Origin: an uncultured Opitutaceae bacterium
GTDB taxonomy: Bacteria > Verrucomicrobiota > Verrucomicrobiae > Opitutales > Opitutaceae
Direction: 5' to 3'
Length of the DNA: 9,829 nucleotides
Assembly (NCBI GenBank): GCA_946482625.1
Contig: CAMLSH010000099.1
Span: 1 to 9,829 of the forward strand
Positions 1-6,163 of the stretch are shown here, piece by piece. The number at the start of each line of letters is the position of its first letter. The first letter of the stretch is position 1. The position numbers and the translations under genes were made by a program. The notes beneath the pieces are model-generated. The model was given only the letters and a program-made list of their open reading frames with translations. It did not search any database and was not told the origin of the DNA.

Positions 1-25
1 GAGCGGTGAGTGATGCGCTGCTCAT
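1..25 (-). CDS. Probable start of the next operon gene (partial, runs off the left edge)
   Basis: An ATG (complement of 23-25) opens a frame reading MSSASLTA before the window ends. It lies 4 nt beyond the stop codon of the methyltransferase gene, matching the tight spacing of the other genes in the cluster. Only eight codons are visible, so no function can be assigned. From context it could be a glycosyltransferase or another sugar-modifying enzyme, but nothing in the visible residues shows that. No clear ribosome binding site precedes it, as for most genes here. Confidence 0.4.
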
Positions 26-29
26 GGGC

Positions 30-692
30 TTATTCGAAGAAAATAAAACTGTGGTCGCCGGTGTAGCCGGTGTGGGTAAACCACCACTGCCACTCTTCTG
101 GAGTGCAGAACATTTCGCAGGTGAGCTGCCAGTAGAGCAGGTTCACTTTTTCGGCTTCGTTGCGGTACGACTCGACGCAGATGTATTTGCCACCGCGACT
201 CACGCGTTCGATTTCGCGCAGGGCGGTGTCGAGATCGTAGCAGTAGAGGTTGTGCAGCGTGTTGATCGTGATGACGAGGTCGAAGGACTTGTCGGCGAAG
301 GGCAGGCTCTTCGCGTGGCCTGCTTGGAGGAAGGGCTTCACCTCGGGCTTCGCGTGTTCGATCGCATAGGTCGAAACATCGAGGCCGACGATCTCGATGC
401 CGGGGACGATCTGGGTGAATTCGTAGAGGAGAAATCCTTTGCCGCAGCCGACATCGAGGACGCGGCTGCCTGCTTTGAGGCCGTAGTGTTTCACCATCAG
501 CTCGGCGACGGCGCGCCAGCGACCATCGTACTTCATGCCGCCGTATCCGGTCTTCCGATCACCGTCCCAGTAGTCATAGGCGAACTGTTTCGCGAGCTCG
601 GCGGCTTGAGCTTTCGGGAACTCGTTCACGCGGCCGAGATAGTCGCGCGTGGTTTTTTTATGCAGGGGAGAAATGAAATCGACGTAGGCCAT
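30..692 (-). CDS. Class I SAM-dependent methyltransferase
   Basis: A 220-residue cytoplasmic protein with a class I (Rossmann) methyltransferase core. The glycine-rich SAM site VLDVGCGKGF is at residues 78-87. The acidic residue that would bind the ribose is probably Asp105 (VGLDVS), and the motif IV region FDLVITINTLHNL starts at residue 137. The N-terminal 60 residues (HKKTTRDYLGR..., then DYWDGDRKTGYGGMKYDGRW at 40-59) and the tail rich in Trp and aromatic residues (TPEEWQWWFTHTGY) look like a distinct family I associate with polysaccharide loci; this is from memory. It probably O- or N-methylates the sugar made by this operon, or a lipid- or nucleotide-linked form of it. It begins 10 nt after the stop of the HAD/APH gene and ends in TAA. 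No signal peptide or membrane segment is seen. Methyltransferase activity is well supported; the substrate is unknown. Confidence 0.88.
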   Translation of the reverse strand: MAYVDFISPLHKKTTRDYLGRVNEFPKAQAAELAKQFAYDYWDGDRKTGYGGMKYDGRWRAVAELMVKHYGLKAGSRVLDVGCGKGFLLYEFTQIVPGIEIVGLDVSTYAIEHAKPEVKPFLQAGHAKSLPFADKSFDLVITINTLHNLYCYDLDTALREIERVSRGGKYICVESYRNEAEKVNLLYWQLTCEMFCTPEEWQWWFTHTGYTGDHSFIFFE

Positions 693-702
693 GACGAAAG
701 AA

Positions 703-2316
703 TCAGACGGTGGTCGTTACAGCGCCCAGCATCTGCCGGGCGCGGGTGAGCTGGCGTTCGCGGCGGGCGGTGGCGGCGTTCGCTCCGAGTGAAAAGACGC
801 GGCGATCACGACCGGCGCGAGTGAATTCATTGAGGAGAATGCAGGTCCACTTGATGCGATAAAGTGGCAGCAGCGCGCGGCAGCGCGCGGTGAAGGCGGT
901 GCGGGCGGTGAGTTGCAGCGCTGAAGCGACCGAGGCGATGAACCAATCGATGTGCGCGAGCGAAACGGGGATGTCGGGCTGGCAGAAGAAATCGCCGACG
1001 AGTTTCGCGGGATCGTCCCAGCCCGCGTATTCGAAATCGATGAAGACGAGTTCGCCCGAGGGAGTGAGCAGGCTGTTATGGAAGCCGAAGTCGGACGGTG
1101 AGACGCAGCGCTCGGAGACGGAGAGGTCGCGGGCGAGTTGAGCGGAGTTGAACTCGGCGCGCAGGGAGGACTCGGTGGCGGCCCAGGCAGGGATCAACGT
1201 GTCGTTGACGAAGGCGATGGCGGAGGCGTCGAGCGCGTCTTCGTGGGGTAGAGCGCTCACCGTGTCGATGCGGCGGCGGACGGTGGCGAGGTGTTGGTCG
1301 AGCGAGAAGCAGGCTTCCGATGCGGCGGGTAGCGCGGCGGCTTCGGGAAGAGCGCGGGAGCGGTTGAGCGCGGTGAAAAAGGCGACGGCGGCTTCGACGT
1401 GCGGGCGGGAAGCGGTGGAGGGAGAGCGACCTTCGACGAAGGCGAAAAGGCCGAGGCGTTGCGGTTCGTCCCAGCCGAGGGCGCGGGGAAGTTGGGTCAC
1501 GCCCGCGGCGGTGGCGTAGCGATAGAAGGCGCGTTCCGTGGCGAAGCGGTCGCGTGGGTCGGCGGGGTGGTGGAAATAGCGTTTCGCGAGCACGGCGTCG
1601 CCGAGACGGACGACGCGGTTGTTGGCGCCGCCGGTGAGCGGCTGAGGTTTTTCCCAGAGCGGAAGCGCGTGTGTGGCGGCGAGACGTTCGGCGGTGAGGA
1701 GCCAGCATTCCTTGCCGAGGAGTTCGCGGGTGAGATCGATCCAGGTCGTGACGCGACGGATGTCAGAGGTGTCGGCGTAGAGATTTTGGGAGTCGAAGAG
1801 GAAGCGTGCGGCGGTTTTCGGAAAGGTGGGCTCGGCGAGCAGTTCGGGAAGGTCGTCGATGAAATGCGTGCAGCCGCAGGCGGCTATGCGGGCGAGTTTT
1901 TCGGCTTTGCTGAGTTCGAAGAAGGCTTCGTCTTCGCGCAGGCCGATGCCGTCGGTGGCGAAGAAGCCGTGCTGCGTGAGCCAGGCGCGGGCGGCGGCGT
2001 GGAGGTCGTGTTTCTCGCCGCGATAGGGGTGGCGTGTTTTGTGGCTGATGATGCGGAGCGGAATACCGCGCTCGCGAGCGGTGCGGAAGAAGGCGAGTAC
2101 GCCGGGGTAGGGCTCGGCTTCGTTCAGGCGGGCGCCGTAGACGTCGCCCTGCATCTCGGTCCAGATATCTTCGCGACCGGTGGCGCGGAGGTGATCGCGG
2201 ACGGCGGTTTTGTTAACCGGCAGATCGGCCGGGATCAGGCCGCGTTCGAGCGCGACGCGGTGAAAGAGCGAGTCGTAGGCGACGATGGTGTTGTCGAAAT
2301 CGACACCGAGAATCAT
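703..2316 (-). CDS. HAD-type phosphatase fused to an APH/choline-kinase-like phosphotransferase
   Basis: A 537-residue two-domain protein. Residues 1 to about 200 form a HAD phosphohydrolase: DFDNT (6-10) supplies the nucleophile Asp6 and the general acid/base Asp8. Ser91 (IISHKT) is motif II, Lys137 (SKAEK) is the conserved lysine, and Asp154-Asp155 (FIDDL) is the Mg-binding motif III. Residues about 220-530 form a protein-kinase-like phosphotransferase: GGANNRVVRL at 229-238, a probable ATP-contacting Lys245, a catalytic loop SDFGFHN (408-414) with Asp409 and Asn414, and the metal-binding Asp427 in IDFEYAG. The usual HGD of the loop is PSD here. I chose the ATG at 2316 because it directly precedes the HAD strand and overlaps the preceding stop as ATGA; the open frame extends 79 codons further upstream, but that part is low-complexity Arg/Pro-rich shadow of the transketolase gene. 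All motifs look intact, so both activities are plausible: sugar-phosphate dephosphorylation and sugar or amino-sugar phosphorylation. Substrates are unknown. Confidence 0.85.
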   Translation of the reverse strand: MILGVDFDNTIVAYDSLFHRVALERGLIPADLPVNKTAVRDHLRATGREDIWTEMQGDVYGARLNEAEPYPGVLAFFRTARERGIPLRIISHKTRHPYRGEKHDLHAAARAWLTQHGFFATDGIGLREDEAFFELSKAEKLARIAACGCTHFIDDLPELLAEPTFPKTAARFLFDSQNLYADTSDIRRVTTWIDLTRELLGKECWLLTAERLAATHALPLWEKPQPLTGGANNRVVRLGDAVLAKRYFHHPADPRDRFATERAFYRYATAAGVTQLPRALGWDEPQRLGLFAFVEGRSPSTASRPHVEAAVAFFTALNRSRALPEAAALPAASEACFSLDQHLATVRRRIDTVSALPHEDALDASAIAFVNDTLIPAWAATESSLRAEFNSAQLARDLSVSERCVSPSDFGFHNSLLTPSGELVFIDFEYAGWDDPAKLVGDFFCQPDIPVSLAHIDWFIASVASALQLTARTAFTARCRALLPLYRIKWTCILLNEFTRAGRDRRVFSLGANAATARRERQLTRARQMLGAVTTTV

Positions 2317-3251
2317 CGGACGGCGGCTGCTTGCTCGAGTGCGGCGGTGACGCGTGCGGCCAGTTTTTCGGCGGTAAGGCCAAAGTGGGCACGGGCTTCT
2401 TCCTGCTCGCCGGTTTCGTGGAGAAACTCGTCGGGCGTGCCGAAGCGCACGAGGCGGGCGCGCGGCGACAGTTGATCGCTCAACCATTCGGCGACCGAGC
2501 CGCCGAGTCCGCCGAGGATGCTGTGCTCTTCGACGGTGGCGACGACGCGGCATTCATCGAAGGCGCGTTGAAGGAAGGCGGTGTCGAGCGGTTTGACGCT
2601 CGGCATGCTGACGACGCCGACAGAGAGACCTTGAGCGGTGAGAAGATCGGCGGCAGCGAGGGCGACGGGCAGAATCGTGCCGGCGGCGGCGAAGGTGACA
2701 TCGTGGCCTTCGCGAAGCGGAATGACCTGACCGATGCGGAACGCGGGTGGTTTTGCGTGAACTTTCGGTTCACCCTTTTTGCCGATGCGGAGATAGGCGG
2801 GTTGGTTGCTCGCGATGGCGGCCTGAAGGCAGGACTGGACTTCGGCGGAGTCGGCCGGAGCGAGAACGTTCATGCCGGGCAGAAGGCGGAGCATGCCCAT
2901 TTCTTCACAGGAGTGGTGCGTGGCGCCGAGTGAAGCGTACGAGAGGCCGGAGCCGGTGCCGACGATAGTGACGGGTGCTTCGTGATAGCAGACATCGACG
3001 CGGATTTGCTCGATGCAACGGTAGGTGACGAAGGGCGTGATGGTGTAGCACACGGGGCGGAAGCCCGACATGGCGAGACCGGCGGCGAGGCCGATCATGT
3101 TGGCCTCGGCGACGCCGCAGTTGAAGAAGCGGCCGGGGCAGAGCGCCTTGAAGTCGTCGAAGAGGCGGTTGCCGATGTCGCCCGAGAGCAGGACGATTCG
3201 TTCGTCGGCCTGGGCGAGGCGGGTGATTTCCTTGGCGAAAGCGTTTCTCAT
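2313..3251 (-). CDS. Transketolase, C-terminal subunit (Pyr and C-terminal domains)
   Basis: A 312-residue protein matching the second half of a transketolase or DXS-like enzyme. The pyrimidine-binding domain carries FFNCGVAEANMIGLAAGLA (residues 42-60), where Glu49 is the expected Glu that activates the thiamine aminopyrimidine. THHSCEEMGMLR (111-122) is the substrate and cofactor loop, and LAPADSAEV (130-138) is typical of the family. The C-terminal transketolase domain begins around residue 180, with VVATVEEHSILGGLG (236-250) as its signature. It should pair with the N-terminal subunit encoded just upstream to form the active site at the subunit interface. Its ATG overlaps the stop of that gene by ATGA, and its own stop overlaps the HAD/APH start in the same way, so synthesis of all three is probably coupled. 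It probably transfers two-carbon units between sugar phosphates; a role in branching an activated sugar is possible but unproven. Confidence 0.92.
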   Translation of the reverse strand: MRNAFAKEITRLAQADERIVLLSGDIGNRLFDDFKALCPGRFFNCGVAEANMIGLAAGLAMSGFRPVCYTITPFVTYRCIEQIRVDVCYHEAPVTIVGTGSGLSYASLGATHHSCEEMGMLRLLPGMNVLAPADSAEVQSCLQAAIASNQPAYLRIGKKGEPKVHAKPPAFRIGQVIPLREGHDVTFAAAGTILPVALAAADLLTAQGLSVGVVSMPSVKPLDTAFLQRAFDECRVVATVEEHSILGGLGGSVAEWLSDQLSPRARLVRFGTPDEFLHETGEQEEARAHFGLTAEKLAARVTAALEQAAAVR

Positions 3252-4105
3252 GCGACAGCGAGCTCCTTGGCGGCGGCGGCCACTTCTTCTCCGGTGGGAA
3301 TGCGGTAGTGCCAGTTGTTATCGTCCTCCATGAAGGAAATGCCTTTGCCCTTCACAGTGTGCGCGATGAGCGCGGTGGGTTGTCCCTCGGCGGGGAAATC
3401 GCCTGAGAGTGCATCGACGAGCTCGTTCATCGAGTGACCATTCACCTCGCGCGCGGCCCAACCGAAGGCGCGCCACTTATTGACGAGCGACGGAAGGTTG
3501 AGCACCTCGTCGCTGCGGCCGGTGGCCTGCCATTTGTTGTAATCGATGACGACGACGAGGCGGCCGAGACGTTGCGCGGGAGCGAACATGGCGGCCTCCC
3601 AGACGGAGCCCTCGTTGCACTCGCCGTCGCTCATGACGACGAAGGTGCGGTAGGCTTTTTTCGCGAGACGGGCCGCGAGCGCGAAGCCGATGCCGACAGG
3701 CAGTCCGTGACCGAGCGAGCCGGTGGCCAGTTCGACGCCGGGGGCGCAGTTGGGCGCGGGCTGTTCGGCGAGTTTGCTGCCGTGCTTGCCGAAGGAATCG
3801 AGCCAGCTCTCGGGGAAAAAGTTGCGCGCGGACAAGGCGGCGTAGAGCGCGGAGGCCGCGTGGCCTTTGCTCAGGATGAAGCGGTCACGCTCGAAGTCGG
3901 CGGCCTTCGCCGGGTCGATGCGGAGCGCGCGCCAATAGGCGGCCACCAGAATGTCGATACACGAAAGCGCGGAGCCGAGGTGGGGCGTGCCGGCGTTGTG
4001 GGAGAGTTGAACGACCTGGTAGCGGAGATCGCTGGCGATTTTTTCGAGCGCCGGAATGTCGGCACCGAACGCGGTCGCGGGAGAATGGGAGGGTAAGTGG
4101 AGCAT
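3248..4105 (-). CDS. Transketolase, N-terminal subunit (thiamine diphosphate-binding)
   Basis: A 285-residue protein corresponding to the PP domain of transketolase. SKGHAASALYA (79-89) contains the conserved His81, and GSLGHGLPVGIG (129-140) contains His133. The thiamine diphosphate motif starts at SDGECNEGSVWEA (159-171), with Asp160 as metal ligand, and closes with IDYNKWQATG (187-196), where Asn190 is the second ligand. HTVKGKGISFME (249-260) is the usual end of the domain. Full-length transketolases are about 650 residues; here the enzyme is split into two genes, a known arrangement in bacteria, often outside central metabolism. The start is ATG at 4105, overlapping the dehydrogenase stop by one base (TGATG). 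It is expected to use thiamine diphosphate and Mg in the cytoplasm and to move a two-carbon ketol unit. Placed in a sugar-nucleotide operon, it may supply sedoheptulose 7-phosphate to the isomerase encoded at 8740-9372. Confidence 0.93.
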   Translation of the reverse strand: MLHLPSHSPATAFGADIPALEKIASDLRYQVVQLSHNAGTPHLGSALSCIDILVAAYWRALRIDPAKAADFERDRFILSKGHAASALYAALSARNFFPESWLDSFGKHGSKLAEQPAPNCAPGVELATGSLGHGLPVGIGFALAARLAKKAYRTFVVMSDGECNEGSVWEAAMFAPAQRLGRLVVVIDYNKWQATGRSDEVLNLPSLVNKWRAFGWAAREVNGHSMNELVDALSGDFPAEGQPTALIAHTVKGKGISFMEDDNNWHYRIPTGEEVAAAAKELAVA

Positions 4106-5148
4106 CAGGCGGCGTTCTCAAAATGGATCATGGTGTGGATCGATTCACCGGCGCGCATGGCGGCGATGGCTTGGTTGATGTCGGTCAGGCGGCAGCGGTG
4201 TGAAACGAAGCCGCGCGGATCGAAACGGCCGTCGGTGATCATGCGCAGGTAGCGCGGGATATCGACGTGCGGGATGCTCGCGCCGCCCTCGGAGCCGGTG
4301 AGGACTTTGCCGAAGTGGAGCGGGAGCGTGTTGAGACTGAAAGACTGGTCGTGACGCATCACGCCGATGAGGACGAGACGGCCTTTGTTGTTCGTGATCT
4401 TCCACGCCTGATCGATGACGACGGGATTGCCGGTGCCATCGAAGACGGCGTCGGCACCGCTGCCGCCGAGAATGCGTGTGGCGGCCTCGACGAGGTTTTC
4501 GGTGCGCGTGTTGATGGTGTGAGTCGCGCCGTACTCGCGGGCTTTGGCGAGTTTGTTGTCGTGGATATCGGCGGCGATGATCGGGTGCGCGCCGGAAAGT
4601 TTTGCGCCGAGGATCGCGCCGAGACCGATGCCGCCGACGCCGACGACAATGACGGATTCGCCGAGGGTGACCTTGGCGTTGCGCGTCACGGAGCCGAAGC
4701 CGGTGGTCAGCGTGTCGGCGAGGAGCGAGGAGATCTCGGGATCGGTGCCGGTGGGAACGGGGGTGAGCCGGTTTTCGGATACGACGGTGAGATTTTGAAA
4801 CGTGGTGATGTTACCCGCGTTGATCGTTTTGCCGCCGAGCTTGTAGGTGACGGGGCGCGCCTGAATGCCCGCGGCAGGGCGCCAGTGGAGGACGACGTGA
4901 TCGCCTGCTTTGACGCGCGTGACCTCGGGGCCGGTTTCAAGCACCACGCCGCCGCCCTCGTGGCCGAGGAGATGCGGGAGGTATTTGTCGGGGCCTTTGA
5001 CACCGTCGATTTCGCCGAGCTGAGAACCGCAGATACGGCTCGCAGTCATGCGGACGAGCACCTGGCCATAGCTGAGCGCAGGGATCTCGACTTCGTCGAT
5101 GACGAGCGGCTGGCGCTGTTCGACGAGGATGGCGGCGGGAGTTTTCAT
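4105..5148 (-). CDS. Zinc-type medium-chain alcohol dehydrogenase (MDR family)
   Basis: A 347-residue NAD-dependent dehydrogenase with the MDR layout of a GroES-like N-terminal half and a Rossmann C-terminal half. Cys40 (RICGSQLGE) and His63-Glu64 (LGHEGGGVV) mark the catalytic zinc site. The nucleotide motif GVGGIG is at 170-175, and Asp194 (AADIHDNK) favours NAD over NADP. It resembles class III alcohol dehydrogenases in SLLADTLTTGFGSV (140-153), but the third catalytic-zinc ligand, Cys in that class, appears to be Asp144. The structural-zinc lobe with four cysteines is missing: after VVLHWRP the sequence runs into AAGIQARPVTYKLGG instead. It probably oxidises or reduces a hydroxyl or carbonyl on the pathway sugar. 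It begins 38 nt after the SDR stop. The bases just before its ATG are pyrimidine-rich with no Shine-Dalgarno match. Dehydrogenase assignment is firm; the substrate is not known. Confidence 0.9.
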   Translation of the reverse strand: MKTPAAILVEQRQPLVIDEVEIPALSYGQVLVRMTASRICGSQLGEIDGVKGPDKYLPHLLGHEGGGVVLETGPEVTRVKAGDHVVLHWRPAAGIQARPVTYKLGGKTINAGNITTFQNLTVVSENRLTPVPTGTDPEISSLLADTLTTGFGSVTRNAKVTLGESVIVVGVGGIGLGAILGAKLSGAHPIIAADIHDNKLAKAREYGATHTINTRTENLVEAATRILGGSGADAVFDGTGNPVVIDQAWKITNNKGRLVLIGVMRHDQSFSLNTLPLHFGKVLTGSEGGASIPHVDIPRYLRMITDGRFDPRGFVSHRCRLTDINQAIAAMRAGESIHTMIHFENAA

Positions 5149-5186
5149 AAGCGCGGAGGAAGCGAACGCGCGGATGAGGCGGGCGA

Positions 5187-6131
5187 TCAGGCGGCGATCG
5201 CGAGGCGCTTCATCGTTTTGATGTTATAGCAGTTCTCGTTGTCCTTGAGGCGGCCGTCGCGTTGGGCGGCGATGACTTCGAGGATGCCGTCTTCGACGGT
5301 GAATTTTGGAGCGAAACCGGTCGCGAGAAGTTTCTTTGACGAGAGACGATAGGAACGTGGATCGTTCGACGGCGTGACGATGATCTCGGCCGGGATGTGG
5401 CGCTGGGCGCGGTGGGCGATGTCGAGAATGGAAATGTTTTCGAAGCCGGCGTTGAAGATGCCGGTGTGCTGTTTGCCGACGGCGAGGAAATGGTGGTACA
5501 CCCGGATCATATCCTGAATGTGGATATTGGGGCGCGTCTGATCGCCGCCGAAGACGGTGATCTTTTTATTCACGAGGGCCTGCATCGTCAGCATGTTGAC
5601 CGAGAGATCGAGGCGCATGCGTGGCGAGTAACCGCAGACGGTGGCGGGACGGACGATGTTGACCTTGATGCGGTCCTGATAGCTCAGGAGCACGCGTTCG
5701 CTGACCATCTTGGTTTTGTTATAGTCGGAGATTGGGACGAGCGAAAGATCCTCAGTGACCTCGGGCTCGGACTTCACGCCGTAGACGCTGCCGGAGCTGG
5801 CGTGGATGAATTGGGGGACCTTGTGGGCGATGGCACGCTCGACGAGGAACATGGTGGCGAGGGCGTTGACCTCCCAGTTGAGCTTCGAGTCGAGATCGGC
5901 GCACGGATCGTTGGCGACGTTGGCCAGATGAAGGACGGCATCGATGCCGGTCATCGGAATTTTTTCGTGATTACGGATGTCCTCGCGGATGACCGTGAGA
6001 TTCGGATGCGGTGTGAGGAAATTGCCGAACCACTGAAGGTCGACGACGGTGACGTTATGGCCGGCGGCGAGCAGGCTTTGGGTGAGCGGCGTACCGATGT
6101 AGCCGCAGCCTCCGGTGAGAAGGATGTTCAT
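5187..6131 (-). CDS. Extended SDR NAD-dependent sugar epimerase/dehydratase
   Basis: A 314-residue extended short-chain dehydrogenase/reductase. It opens with the NAD-binding motif TGGCGYIG (residues 6-13; glycines at 7, 10 and 13), has Asp31 at the end of the second strand, DIRNHEK (51-57) and the LHLANVAND segment (68-75). The active site shows SSGSVYG (112-118) and YNKTK (137-141), giving an intact Tyr137/Lys141 pair. The C-terminal substrate half has GDQTRPNIHIQDMIR (196-210), as in UDP-sugar epimerases. There is no TDE dehydratase triad, since the motif reads SGS, so a 3-, 4- or 5-epimerase or a C4 oxidoreductase is more likely than a 4,6-dehydratase. The C-terminal tail (KDNENCYNIKTMKR, 296-309) is charged and recalls other LPS-locus SDRs. 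It starts 32 nt after the HldE-like gene with no obvious ribosome binding site. Its substrate is presumably the nucleotide sugar made by that fusion. Confidence 0.9.
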   Translation of the reverse strand: MNILLTGGCGYIGTPLTQSLLAAGHNVTVVDLQWFGNFLTPHPNLTVIREDIRNHEKIPMTGIDAVLHLANVANDPCADLDSKLNWEVNALATMFLVERAIAHKVPQFIHASSGSVYGVKSEPEVTEDLSLVPISDYNKTKMVSERVLLSYQDRIKVNIVRPATVCGYSPRMRLDLSVNMLTMQALVNKKITVFGGDQTRPNIHIQDMIRVYHHFLAVGKQHTGIFNAGFENISILDIAHRAQRHIPAEIIVTPSNDPRSYRLSSKKLLATGFAPKFTVEDGILEVIAAQRDGRLKDNENCYNIKTMKRLAIAA

Positions 6132-6163
6132 GTGAAGCGATGAGTTGGGGGTTGTTTGAAAAA

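Noticed and set aside
871..890. Perfect 10-bp tandem repeat (CAGCGCGCGG twice)
   Set aside because: It lies within coding sequence of the kinase domain, has only two copies, and is explained by GC-rich Arg/Ala/Leu codons.
1399..2475. Long plus-strand open frame (358 codons) antisense to the HAD/APH gene; similar long plus-strand frames at 4267-5229, 6800-7693 and 8083-8685
   Set aside because: They lie opposite genes with clear motifs, have Gly/Ala/Val/Glu/Asp-rich composition typical of the reverse of GC-rich codons, and show no recognisable domain.
2317..2553. 79-codon upstream extension of the HAD/APH frame
   Set aside because: It is Arg/Pro-rich, overlaps the transketolase coding sequence, and the HAD domain begins exactly at the internal ATG that forms an ATGA junction.
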